Shown: positions 1 through 7,465, counted from the first letter of the stretch. The stretch is 15,410 nt of DNA from Prevotellaceae bacterium (GCA_031275145.1 JAISPE010000009.1:1-15410); one strand, 5' to 3'. Notes: generated from the sequence alone by a model not told the origin. Numbers and translations: made by a program.

Positions 1-203
1 ATTACCTCCCCGTAAAGATAGTTATATGCCAGAAGCGTATGCTGCGAACTGTTAAAATCTTTCATTATTTCCCTGCCCGCGGGATTTTTCTCCATGATTT
101 CAAAATATTTATCCGTAAAAATAAATAGAAAATCCCATGCCTCATTCTTTGCATTTTCAATATCCTTTTTACTGATTTCAGGTAAAATACCGCTGTTTTC
201 CAT
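1..203 (-). CDS. DUF4375 (DMP19-like) family protein, N-terminal part, cut by the window edge
   Basis: The reverse strand reads from an ATG at 203 with no stop to the window edge, giving 67 residues that begin MENSGILPEISKKDIENAKN. A perfect AGGAGG ribosome-binding site lies just upstream (about 208-213), which is unusually strong for this phylum and fixes the start. Near the cut edge the segment TLLAYNYLYGEV resembles the conserved core of DUF4375/DMP19-like proteins, where a helix ending in a GEV motif precedes an NGG segment; that downstream part lies outside the window, so the family call is tentative. No signal peptide or membrane segment is visible, so the product is probably cytoplasmic. 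Its function cannot be stated. It has its own promoter motif at 264-271 and is separated from yhbP by 236 nt containing a palindromic repeat. Confidence 0.6.
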   Translation of the reverse strand, partial: MENSGILPEISKKDIENAKNEAWDFLFIFTDKYFEIMEKNPAGREIMKDFNSSQHTLLAYNYLYGEV

Positions 204-263
204 AAAACCTCCTTTTCTAAATGTTTACAATTACATTAATAAATAATATGATAAAATTTCCCG

Positions 264-271
264 CAAAGGTA
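264..271 (-). promoter_or_regulatory. Bacteroidota -7 promoter element for the DUF4375-like gene
   Basis: The reverse strand reads TACCTTTG followed by CGGG, an exact match to the Bacteroidota -7 consensus TAnnTTTG. It sits about 60 nt upstream of the ATG at 203. No TTTG -33 element is present at the usual 19-21 nt spacing; a TTTTG at 282-286 is only 10 nt away, so the -33 box is weak or absent. Confidence 0.55.
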
Positions 272-332
272 AAAAATATTTCAAAACAGTGAATTTTTTT
301 CGATTAAACGAATATTGTCGCAAACTGCGCGG

Positions 333-407
333 TTTTTTACCGCAAAGAACGCAAGGGGCGCAAAGTTTGCAAATATCGCCAATACTTTGCGCCCTTTGCG
401 GTAAAAA
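333..407. repeat. Palindromic repeat built of CTTTGCG units (copy 1)
   Basis: An imperfect inverted repeat lies between yhbP and the DUF4375-like gene. The outer arms TTTTTACCGCAAAG (334-347) and CTTTGCGGTAAAAA (394-407) are perfect complements, and the inner arms GGGCGCAAAG (356-365) and CTTTGCGCCC (385-394) also pair. The left arm carries one extra roughly 9-nt unit (ACGCAAGGG type) compared with the right. T-runs lie at the 5' side and A-runs at the 3' side on both strands, which is the reverse of an intrinsic terminator. It is a relative of the element at 7466-7549. Confidence 0.8.
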
Positions 408-439
408 TTACGCCATTTACATCCGCACAACAAAAAACC

Positions 440-895
440 TCATTTCCAGACATCGGCAGCATTTTTTTCCCATACAAGTTTTTTTCCGAATCCGAGTCTG
501 TTATCCGTAAACTTCGTATAAGTGATTTCGATAATCCAGAGCGGAGTTCCGGACAGTATTGCGTATGGAAAGCGTTTGATATAAGCCGTTACTGCTTTGG
601 TTTTCAATTTTCCGGAAGTCTCCGTCATTTTTCCGCAGAATTGCAGTCCCTGTATTTTGCCCACTGTTTCGGTTTCGAGAACGATTGAGCCGGCAACAGT
701 TGGATTTTGAATCGCTTCTGTTATATGCCGCGTTTTTTTATCGGAAGTAAACACCAGACAGAATTCCTTTTCCAGCAGAGCGTAAAACATAGAGGAACAA
801 TACGGTATCGGGCCGGCGCAGGTCGCCAGAGTAAGCACATGGTGATTTTTAATAAATTCTATTACGGAAGAATCCGGCAGTATACTGTTCACCAT
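440..895 (-). CDS. YhbP-like (UPF0306) flavin-split-barrel family protein
   Basis: A 151-residue protein that matches the YhbP/UPF0306 group of the pyridoxamine-5'-phosphate-oxidase-like split-barrel superfamily in length and in its hallmark segments: a TSDKKTRH motif at about 50-57 and FTDNRLGFGKKLVW at 129-142, nearly identical to the C-terminal motif of E. coli YhbP. The superfamily binds FMN or similar flavins, but the substrate of this group is unknown and I would not call it an oxidase. It lacks a signal peptide and is probably cytoplasmic. Its ATG overlaps the gldF stop codon in ATGGTGA (889-895), so it is probably translated by coupling to gldF. It occupies the place directly after gldF where gldG would be expected. 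No intrinsic terminator was found after it. Confidence 0.85.
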   Translation of the reverse strand: MVNSILPDSSVIEFIKNHHVLTLATCAGPIPYCSSMFYALLEKEFCLVFTSDKKTRHITEAIQNPTVAGSIVLETETVGKIQGLQFCGKMTETSGKLKTKAVTAYIKRFPYAILSGTPLWIIEITYTKFTDNRLGFGKKLVWEKNAADVWK

Positions 896-1620
896 TTCCG
901 CGACTGGAGTTTTAACCGTGCAGCGCCCGTAAATGCGGCGGAAACGGTCACAAAATACATAACGTCGCGGATATCGATAACCCCGCGGCTCAATGACTTA
1001 TAATGTTCGTTTATTCCGAGCGAGATTATAAGCGTATTGACAGATTTCAGCGAACTCATTGAAGCCAGACTGTCAAATCCCGTATATGCAAAAAAGCATA
1101 ACGCCGCCGAAACAATAAAAGCGACAATCTGGTTATCGGTCAGAGAAGAAGCGAAAATTCCGATAGCCGCGTATGCCGAAGCAAGGAAAAACAGTCCTGT
1201 AAACGAGCCCCATGTCCCTCCGGAATCAATATTTCCTACCGGATTCCCGATAAAGTAAACCGTCGCATAATATATCAGGCATGGAAACAGGGAAAGCAGT
1301 ATAAGTGTCACGGCGGCAAGATATTTAGCCATTACCAGCTGCATTTCGCTCACCGGATGCGTCAGTAGAAGTTCGATTGTACCCGTTTTCCGTTCTTCGG
1401 CAAAACTGCGCATCGTCGTTGCCGGTACAAGAAACAGAAAAACCCATGGAGCGATGAAAAACAGAGTGTCAATCGACGAATATCCTCCGTCTAAAACGTT
1501 GAACTCTCCCGGATTAATCCACATAAACCACCCCGTCAGCGCCAGAAAAACAACGATTGCTATGTATCCCGTCAATGATGAAAAAAACGATACTATTTCC
1601 TTTTTGTAAATACTGTACAT
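889..1620 (-). CDS. gldF: GldF: ABC-2 type permease of the gliding-type ABC transporter
   Basis: A 243-residue polytopic membrane protein of the ABC-2 permease type that matches GldF of Bacteroidota. About six hydrophobic stretches are visible (near residues 15-33, 51-70, 100-123, 138-158, 163-180 and 218-232). The characteristic cytoplasmic segment EERKTGTIELLLTHPVSEMQ spans 75-94. The C-terminus ends in LQSRKW as in full-length homologues, so the gene looks intact. In Flavobacterium GldF works with the ATPase GldA and the accessory subunit GldG in gliding; in non-gliding Bacteroidales the same proteins are kept with unclear function. Neither gldG nor gldA is in this window. The gene begins 10 nt after meaB (1621-1630 between them, with an AAAGAG purine tract), and its stop overlaps yhbP. 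Confidence 0.88.
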   Translation of the reverse strand: MYSIYKKEIVSFFSSLTGYIAIVVFLALTGWFMWINPGEFNVLDGGYSSIDTLFFIAPWVFLFLVPATTMRSFAEERKTGTIELLLTHPVSEMQLVMAKYLAAVTLILLSLFPCLIYYATVYFIGNPVGNIDSGGTWGSFTGLFFLASAYAAIGIFASSLTDNQIVAFIVSAALCFFAYTGFDSLASMSSLKSVNTLIISLGINEHYKSLSRGVIDIRDVMYFVTVSAAFTGAARLKLQSRKW

Positions 1621-1630
1621 GTTTCTCTTT

Positions 1631-2719
1631 TTACGTTACTTCGACATATCTGTTTAAAAGCTCTTTAGCCGCAACAAACGAGGAAATCCTGTCCGATACG
1701 ACCCTGTCCTCATAATCTTTCAGCAGACTGCGGATTTGCGGGTTGGAATAAAAACTGTTTTGCAGAGCTTCGTTTATCGTTTCATACATCCAGAATTTAG
1801 TCTGTTCCTGACGGTTTGACTGGAAAAATCCGTTATTTTCTGTCAGAAAAAGATATTTGTTTATCGTCGCCCAGATCTCTCCCATTCCCGTTTTTTCTTT
1901 CGACGAAGCGGTAAGAACCTTGGGAATCCAGCCCGACGCGGCCGGAGGAAACAGATGCATGGCGCTCTGGTATTGGGCTTTTGCGAGCATCGCCTTTTCG
2001 ACATTATTGCCGTCGGCCTTGTTGATAACAATCATGTTGGCCATTTCCATGATTCCCCGTTTGATTCCCTGCAATTCATCGCCCGCACCCGAAATCATGA
2101 GCAAAAGAAAAAAATCGACCATCGAATGTACGGCCGTTTCCGACTGTCCGACGCCTACGGTTTCGATGAAAACAGTATCAAATCCTGCCGCTTCGCATAA
2201 AATCACTGTTTCCCTCGTTTTGCGGGCTACACCGCCCAGAGAGCCTGCCGAAGGACTGGGACGTATGAATGCCTTGGGGTCGCAACTCAGTTCAATCATT
2301 CTTGTTTTGTCGCCGAGTATGCTGCCTTTCGAGCGTTCGCTGCTGGGGTCGATAGCAAGTACGGCAAGTTTATGTCCCCATGAAGTTATTTTTTTCCCGA
2401 ATGCCTCGATAAATGTGCTTTTTCCTGCACCCGGCACTCCCGTTATTCCTATACGTGTGGATTTCCCCGAATACGGAAGACATTTTTCTATAATTGCCTG
2501 AGCCATCTCGTGATGTTCGTCAAGAAAACTTTCGACAAGGGTGATCGCTTTACTTAAAACGGTGATCTGTCCCTCCAAAATTCCCTCGACATACTCTTCC
2601 ACTGTGAGCGGTTTTTTCCTGTTTTTTCTAATTCGGGCTATCGCATCCGGATTGACAACAGGCGGCTGTTCTATTCCGGGATTGACTGCCAAAGCGCTTT
2701 TATCCAATAATTCATCCAT
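1631..2719 (-). CDS. meaB: MeaB: methylmalonyl-CoA mutase-associated GTPase (ArgK family)
   Basis: A 362-residue G3E-family P-loop GTPase. Walker A is GVPGAGKST (94-102), followed by the LAIDPSSERSKGSILGDKTR block (121-140), the ETVGVGQSE switch region (186-194) and the base-recognition motif NKAD (233-236). The helical N-terminal arm and the C-terminal dimerisation part are both present and the length is normal. MeaB guards methylmalonyl-CoA mutase: it gates loading of adenosylcobalamin and ejects damaged cofactor in a GTP-dependent way, in the succinyl-CoA/propionate pathway. Older databases call this family ArgK. The mutase genes are not in the window, so the gene is separated from its partner. 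It leads a meaB-gldF-yhbP unit and has a possible promoter of its own at 2744-2772, in the 40-nt gap after the GSCFA gene. Confidence 0.93.
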   Translation of the reverse strand: MDELLDKSALAVNPGIEQPPVVNPDAIARIRKNRKKPLTVEEYVEGILEGQITVLSKAITLVESFLDEHHEMAQAIIEKCLPYSGKSTRIGITGVPGAGKSTFIEAFGKKITSWGHKLAVLAIDPSSERSKGSILGDKTRMIELSCDPKAFIRPSPSAGSLGGVARKTRETVILCEAAGFDTVFIETVGVGQSETAVHSMVDFFLLLMISGAGDELQGIKRGIMEMANMIVINKADGNNVEKAMLAKAQYQSAMHLFPPAASGWIPKVLTASSKEKTGMGEIWATINKYLFLTENNGFFQSNRQEQTKFWMYETINEALQNSFYSNPQIRSLLKDYEDRVVSDRISSFVAAKELLNRYVEVT

Positions 2720-2743
2720 TTTTTATAATACTGTTGCAGCGGG

Positions 2744-2772
2744 CAAAATTAGTAAAATTTCACCAATTCAAA
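2744..2772 (-). promoter_or_regulatory. Possible internal promoter for meaB-gldF-yhbP
   Basis: The reverse strand carries TAATTTTG at 2751-2744, matching the -7 consensus TAnnTTTG, and a TTTG at 2772-2769. The spacing of 17 nt is shorter than the usual 19-21. The ATG of meaB is 25 nt downstream of the motif. It overlaps the 3' end of the GSCFA gene. Confidence 0.4.
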
Positions 2773-3761
2773 TAAGGATACTCCTGTTTAAGTTCGAGTT
2801 CCTTCTTGTCGGTATTTTCAACAAATTTCCGGTATATGCCTGTAGACGTGTTGAAAGGCCGGTGAGCGCGGGCAAGATTCAGTTTTTCCACCTCTTTCAT
2901 GATTTTACGGTCCCGCACGTCGATCATCGAATCAACAAATACCCGTCTTATACAGTCGATTGCCGTTTCCGACAGATGACACATGTCTTTTTCATAGAAC
3001 CGGTAATCTCTCAGTTCGTCTAAAACGATTTCGTATGCCGGAAAATAGAAACACCTGTCGGGAAAAAGACTTGTTATCCTGTCAATTGCGAGAAGAAGAA
3101 CGGATTTGCTGACTTGATTGTCGTGCGCTCCGTTTTTGAGATGCCTGACCGGACTTAACGAAAACACTGTTTTCAGTCCGGGCAGTATTTTTTCAATATC
3201 GTTAATAAACTCAGCGTACTGTCTCACAATTTCTTCTACGGAAAGACATTCGTGGATGAAATCTGTCGAAGGCAGTTTATGACAGTTGCCCACGATTTCT
3301 CCGGAAGTTTTCAACCGGAAAACATAAGCCGTTCCGAATGTGACGAACAGATATTTGGCGGAATATAAACTGTTTGCGGCAACCGACAACTGTCTGTTCA
3401 TCTTTTCCAGCGCTTTTGTCCTGTCGATATCCGAAAACGAACTGTGAAAACAGAATGAAGACCATAACTCGTTGAATTGAAATAAATCTCCGAATGACAG
3501 CTGTTTTTTCTCCAGCAACATTCTCAAAGACGAAAGAATGGATGCCGGATTATATAAAGCGCCGAAAGGATTTACTTCACAGTGAAATTTTAATGATTTC
3601 ATTGCATCGCCGATGCTTGACGCAAAACATGAACCTGTCCAGACAGACACATCCCTATACGTTATTCTGAAAGGATAGCAGGGAATTTCGACAGCGGTAA
3701 AAAAGAGACTGTTCCGATTCTGTCCTGCGGCAGAGCAGTTTGAACTGTCAATATTTTCCAC
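2760..3761 (-). CDS. GSCFA-domain protein
   Basis: A 333-residue protein with the eponymous GSCFA motif (residues 43-47, within WTGSCFASSIG). Other conserved blocks are VTFGTAYVFR (about 140-149), LSPVRHLKNGAHDNQVSKSV (202-221) and the C-terminal RFYEKDMCHLSETA (254-267). The GSCFA family is common in Bacteroidota and is related in fold to SGNH/GDSL hydrolases: GSC replaces GDS, and the DMxH segment corresponds to the usual D-x-x-H block. The substrate is unknown. The start is GTG at 3761, inside the last codons of the PorE-like gene (14-nt overlap, no clear Shine-Dalgarno), implying translational coupling. No alternative in-frame start exists before the conserved AVEIP..PFRI segment at 23-33. 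No signal peptide was seen, so it is likely cytoplasmic. Confidence 0.88.
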   Translation of the reverse strand: MENIDSSNCSAAGQNRNSLFFTAVEIPCYPFRITYRDVSVWTGSCFASSIGDAMKSLKFHCEVNPFGALYNPASILSSLRMLLEKKQLSFGDLFQFNELWSSFCFHSSFSDIDRTKALEKMNRQLSVAANSLYSAKYLFVTFGTAYVFRLKTSGEIVGNCHKLPSTDFIHECLSVEEIVRQYAEFINDIEKILPGLKTVFSLSPVRHLKNGAHDNQVSKSVLLLAIDRITSLFPDRCFYFPAYEIVLDELRDYRFYEKDMCHLSETAIDCIRRVFVDSMIDVRDRKIMKEVEKLNLARAHRPFNTSTGIYRKFVENTDKKELELKQEYPYLNW

Positions 3762-6447
3762 GCGGGTAAGAATCTTTAATACCGATCTTGCTTAATGCTT
3801 CCTTTACATCTTTTGCTTCTGTCATGGTAGCAAAGAATCCTACAAAATATTTGTATTTCCCGTCAATTAATTTATATTTAACCTCCAATCCTAACTGTGT
3901 GGTTATTTTTATAAAGTCGGGCGACTTTAAATCCAGCGCTCCGCTTGATGCAATCTGAACAAGATACGGACCGTCGTTCAGGGCAACAATACCTTTCGGC
4001 GACTGCGATTGTGTTGTCCGTTGAGGCTGTTGCGCTGTCGTCTGGGATGTCGCCGGTGTTGATGTCGTCGCCGTTTGTCGGGGCGGATTTGTACCTGTCG
4101 CGCCTGTACCTGTCGATGCCGTGCCTGTATTTGTCGGCGGTTTTGTATTTGTTTGAGCAACAAACTGTGTGCCGGAATTTGCGACTTTCAGCTGGGAATA
4201 TTCCAGCTCTTTGGCGGCATCGACTCTGGTCACAGTGTATGTGATTCTGTTATTCATTCTGCGCTCTTCTTCCGAGACAGGATTCCGTACCAGCGGGCTT
4301 TGGCGTCCCATGCCTTGCGGGGATACCAGTTGCGCAGGATTCACTTTCTTCGACAACAGATAGTCTTTGACCGTATTAACCCTGTATTGCGACAGAGTTT
4401 TCGCCATTTCCGACTTGTATGACACATCCACATGCCCTCTGAGATATATGATGCAGTGCGGATTCTGAATGAACACATTGGCAAGACGGTCCAGTTCCTT
4501 GTACGATTCTGTAAGGAGATTGGGTTTGTCTTCCTGAAATTTTATGTTCGGAATGATGATTTCCTTACCGATATCGAATCGCTGCATGGCAAAATCAAGA
4601 TCGTGTCCGTTAGCCTTGTTATATTCAAATCGCTGACTGCTACTGGTAACGTGTACATTTTTAGTCTCCCAGAAATATCCTTTGGGATCAACCCTTACGG
4701 TGTAATCGGTGTTGCTTGCCAGATTCGAGAATTTATAGATACCGCTTGGATCAACATTTGTAGTCTGTTGCACTATTCCGTCGGCAATCAGAATTACCGT
4801 AACGTTTTCCATAGGCGCGATGGTCTGGATGTCGTATACTTTCCCCGAAATCACCGCAGCATTTCCCTGCAGGTTAAAATCAAGATTGATACCGTTTTCT
4901 TTGCTGAGTCTGGCAAACAGGTCTCCCGGACTGGTAAAAGTCTTTTCGGCAGGAGAATATCCCGGCACGGAAGTTGTTAATCTGTATGTTGTATTCGGAA
5001 GAACAGGAATAACAAAATCACCGTTAGCGTCGGAAACGACTTTGTTTAGCGATTTGTTTTCGATAAACAGTTCCAGCGAGACATTGGATATGGGCGTTCC
5101 TGTGTTTGAGTCTTTTATCGAGCCTGCAATTGTGAGATTGCTCGGAAAGCCCTCGAAACGGTATATCTCCGAGCCGCGTTTCGGTATTCTTGCACTGACA
5201 AGCAAGCCTTCGGTTTTGTCGAGCCGCATGTTCAGGTTATAGTCATCGGCGGTAGAATTGAATGGAACGCCTAGATTTATAGGCTTTTCAAATCCCGAAC
5301 CTGTGATTTTGGACACGTAAATATCCAGCCCGCCCATTCCGATCCGGCCGTCGGAAGCAAAAAAGAAATAGTCGCCGGATATATGCGGATAGACTTCGTT
5401 CCCGGCAGTGTTGATGTTATCGCCGGCATTGACGGGCGTACTGTTCCAGACATCTCCCATTCTTGAGATGTACCAGATGTCGCTTTTACCCTTACCGCCC
5501 GGCATTGTCGAGGTAAAGTATATCCGGTCGCCTTCGGCTGTTATAAACGGATGACCGACAGGCTCTCCCTGACTCTGGACTTCGATTTTTCCGTTCTTTT
5601 CCCATTTATTATTGACGACGTGCATCGAATATATATATGCCTTTTTACCCTCTAAACGGGTATAATACGCCTGTCTCGAATAGGGATTGTATATCATGAT
5701 TCCGTCGTCCGAAAAATCTTTCATCTTGCCCAGTTCCTGTATTTCCTTGGCACGGTTATAGTTTCCGTTCGATCCTGTCGCCATCCATACCGAGGTTTTG
5801 GCAAGACCCTCCTTGGTATATTTTTTCTTCTCCGGCTTATCGGGTACAACCCTGTCCGAATACTTGCTATCGCCGGTGTCTTCGCTTTCCTCTTCCTCGC
5901 TTGCAGACGAAACATTTCTTGTTGATGAAAATATCAGTGATTCGTTAAAATAACTTACTCCAAACTCGTTTTTGTTGGAATTGACCTTGTTGTCCAAAGC
6001 CACTATCTGGAACAGGGACAGGTTTCGCTGATTTTCTTTTGCAAACTTTACGGAAGCAATTTTTACTGCGACAGAATTGTCGCCGGGGTTTGCGAGGCTG
6101 TATGATTCGTAAGATGACTGCGCATCGTCCATTTTCCCGAGTTTCAGCTGGACATCTCCAAGCATCAAATATGCATCCGCAGACATATATCCCTGTTTGA
6201 TAGCATCATTCAGATTTTTCTCCGCATTGGAAGCATCATTCAAACGGTAATACGATATTCCTATCCGGTACTTGTACAAGGCTCGTTCCGACGGGTTTTC
6301 TTCTTTTTCCCATGCTGCTTTATACATGTCTATTGCATTATGATAATCGCCGGCAGCAAAATATTTGTCTGCCTTTTTCGATTCCCTGTTTGCTGCATTC
6401 AAAGTGAATGAAAGCATTAATGACAATATAATAAACGTAATTCTCAT
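3748..6447 (-). CDS. PorE-like envelope protein: TPR, beta-propeller, CRD repeats, OmpA-C and SPOR domains
   Basis: An 899-residue exported protein. A signal peptide (MRITFIILSLMLSFTLNA, cleavage near 18) has no lipobox cysteine. Then follow TPR-like helices (about 21-135), a PD40/WD40-like propeller (about 155-430, with YFTST and SDIWY-type blades), two carboxypeptidase-regulatory-like beta-sandwiches (about 438-520 and 530-622), an OmpA-C peptidoglycan-binding domain (about 625-742; GHVD at 671-674, LSQYR at 685-689, NNRITY at 732-737), a Thr/Pro/Gln-rich linker (about 760-820) and a C-terminal SPOR domain (about 825-899). The first four modules follow the order described for PorE, a peptidoglycan-associated part of the type IX secretion apparatus. 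The missing lipobox and the extra SPOR domain differ, so it may be a paralogue rather than PorE itself. It leads the minus-strand cluster. Confidence 0.85.
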   Translation of the reverse strand: MRITFIILSLMLSFTLNAANRESKKADKYFAAGDYHNAIDMYKAAWEKEENPSERALYKYRIGISYYRLNDASNAEKNLNDAIKQGYMSADAYLMLGDVQLKLGKMDDAQSSYESYSLANPGDNSVAVKIASVKFAKENQRNLSLFQIVALDNKVNSNKNEFGVSYFNESLIFSSTRNVSSASEEEESEDTGDSKYSDRVVPDKPEKKKYTKEGLAKTSVWMATGSNGNYNRAKEIQELGKMKDFSDDGIMIYNPYSRQAYYTRLEGKKAYIYSMHVVNNKWEKNGKIEVQSQGEPVGHPFITAEGDRIYFTSTMPGGKGKSDIWYISRMGDVWNSTPVNAGDNINTAGNEVYPHISGDYFFFASDGRIGMGGLDIYVSKITGSGFEKPINLGVPFNSTADDYNLNMRLDKTEGLLVSARIPKRGSEIYRFEGFPSNLTIAGSIKDSNTGTPISNVSLELFIENKSLNKVVSDANGDFVIPVLPNTTYRLTTSVPGYSPAEKTFTSPGDLFARLSKENGINLDFNLQGNAAVISGKVYDIQTIAPMENVTVILIADGIVQQTTNVDPSGIYKFSNLASNTDYTVRVDPKGYFWETKNVHVTSSSQRFEYNKANGHDLDFAMQRFDIGKEIIIPNIKFQEDKPNLLTESYKELDRLANVFIQNPHCIIYLRGHVDVSYKSEMAKTLSQYRVNTVKDYLLSKKVNPAQLVSPQGMGRQSPLVRNPVSEEERRMNNRITYTVTRVDAAKELEYSQLKVANSGTQFVAQTNTKPPTNTGTASTGTGATGTNPPRQTATTSTPATSQTTAQQPQRTTQSQSPKGIVALNDGPYLVQIASSGALDLKSPDFIKITTQLGLEVKYKLIDGKYKYFVGFFATMTEAKDVKEALSKIGIKDSYPRGKY

Positions 6448-6474
6448 TTCTTAATTTACTTTTAGAATCAAATG

Positions 6475-6482
6475 CAAAGTTA
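6475..6482 (-). promoter_or_regulatory. -7 promoter element for the PorE-like gene
   Basis: The reverse strand reads TAACTTTG followed by C, an exact TAnnTTTG match, 27 nt upstream of the ATG at 6447. This implies a very short leader of about 20 nt. No TTTG was found at the expected -33 spacing. Confidence 0.55.
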
Positions 6483-6847
6483 GGAAAATATCCTGAATTT
6501 GGAGTATTTTAATCTGTTTTTAACAAATATTATTGCACATATATTTATTTTTAACACAAAACAGAAGTTTATAAAACGATATAAACTGCAATAAATAACC
6601 AATTTATAATAATAAAGGCAGTTTTTTGTTCTTTGCCGTAAAAATAATCAAATGTTAATAGAAAAAAGTATAAATAAATTAAAAAAATATTAAAAAATTC
6701 AGTTTTGTCGAAATTTTAAACCCCTAAAACCTGACGAAAAAGTGGTTTATTTGCAACAAACCGAATCCGCAATGTCCGATTTTTATCCGGTACTGCTAAC
6801 GGTCATATTATCACTATAATAAATCAGGAATAACGTTTTTAATATTC

Positions 6848-6867
6848 TTTAACAAACTTTAACAAAC
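6848..6867 (+). repeat. Tandem TTTAACAAAC pair upstream of the small-ORF promoter
   Basis: Two exact adjacent copies of the 10-mer TTTAACAAAC lie 30-50 nt upstream of the -7 element at 6897-6904. A related TTTAACAAA also occurs near 6518-6526. They could be a regulator site or just low-complexity AT-rich sequence. Confidence 0.4.
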
Positions 6868-6872
6868 ATTAA

Positions 6873-6904
6873 TATGTCCGGTTAGGAAAATAGTGTTACC
6901 TTTG
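6873..6904 (+). promoter_or_regulatory. Promoter for the small-ORF pair
   Basis: TACCTTTG at 6897-6904 matches the Bacteroidota -7 consensus. TATG at 6873-6876 is one mismatch from the -33 TTTG at 20-nt spacing. Transcription would start near 6911, giving a leader of about 63 nt before the ATG at 6974. That leader contains a ten-codon ORF (6915-6947) beginning almost at the predicted start site. Confidence 0.6.
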
Positions 6905-6973
6905 AAATAAAAAAATGCGTAAACAATACAAGTATGTGATAATATAAAAGTCTTATACATAAAAGATTAAAAC

Positions 6974-7138
6974 ATGCTGAATAAAGTTAGGGAGATGGAA
7001 GATTACTGTAAAAACATGAAATTCTCAAACAGTCAGGAGAAAATACAAGAGACGAACATTTTATTTTTTCAGGAAAATAAGTGTTCGGATACGGCAAAGT
7101 TATTATTTAATTCTATAAAAATCAGCTTAAAAAAATGA
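6974..7138 (+). CDS. Small hypothetical protein, 54 residues, coupled to the next ORF
   Basis: An open frame from ATG 6974 to TGA 7138 that begins MLNKVREMEDYCKNMKFSNS. The product is hydrophilic, Lys/Glu/Asn-rich and likely helical, with two cysteines and no signal peptide or membrane segment. I recognise no family. Support comes from a well-formed promoter motif 70 nt upstream and a 4-nt ATGA overlap with the following ORF (7135-7138), a common sign of translational coupling. The Shine-Dalgarno is poor, as is usual for the phylum. It could be a chance ORF: at this base composition 54 codons without a stop is not decisive. Confidence 0.4.
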   Translation: MLNKVREMEDYCKNMKFSNSQEKIQETNILFFQENKCSDTAKLLFNSIKISLKK

Positions 7139-7260
7139 AAAAGAAAAAGATTTTCGGTAAGGAAGCAAAAATAATAATCGGAATAGTATTATTATCGATT
7201 GCGATAGTTCTTGTTCAGGTTTTGATTGGTATCGTAGTAACATTAATCTATTACTATTGA
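7135..7260 (+). CDS. Small single-pass membrane protein, 41 residues
   Basis: Reads from ATG 7135 to TGA 7260. A basic N-terminus (MKKKKIFGKEAK, residues 1-12) is followed by an uninterrupted hydrophobic stretch of about 26 residues (IIIGIVLLSIAIVLVQVLIG and on, residues 13-38) ending in YYY. This is the layout of a small membrane protein with its N-terminus in the cytoplasm. The regular amphipathic-free helix and the four-lysine anchor make a chance ORF less likely than for its upstream partner. It overlaps the 54-residue ORF by ATGA, so the two probably form one transcript. Possible roles include a membrane subunit modulator or a type I toxin-like peptide; nothing in the sequence decides between these. 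Confidence 0.55.
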   Translation: MKKKKIFGKEAKIIIGIVLLSIAIVLVQVLIGIVVTLIYYY

Positions 7261-7362
7261 TTCCATATACGGAATAAAATGCCGGAAGATATTCTATCTC
7301 AGGCAGACAAACTTTTTCCGCCTCTTTGTCATTGCGAATAACCGTACCGCAACGACAAGAGT

Positions 7363-7400
7363 AATGACGCTTTTCGCAATATCCTTACAGCAAGTTTTTT
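7363..7400 (+). repeat. 38-bp direct repeat, copy 1
   Basis: The 38 nt starting AATGACGCTTTTCGCAATAT recur at 7597-7634. The first 27 nt are identical and the remainder differs at two positions (G/A and T/C). Confidence 0.9.
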
Positions 7401-7465
7401 GTAAATAATACACTAAGAGGCAATTTTAGTCGCTGCCGTATCACTTTTTTACCGCTTTTTATCAT

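Noticed and set aside
333..407. Palindrome as intrinsic terminator for yhbP
   Set aside because: The stem is preceded by T and followed by A on both strands; no T-run follows the stem, so it does not fit an intrinsic terminator.
289..510. 73-codon plus-strand ORF
   Set aside because: It translates the palindromic repeat 333-407 and then runs antisense into the end of the YhbP-like gene; the residues simply reflect CTTTGCG units.
6631..6645. CTTTGCCGTAAAAAT as a relic third copy of the CTTTGCGGT palindrome
   Set aside because: A single half-site with one mismatch in AT-rich sequence and no partner arm; may be chance.
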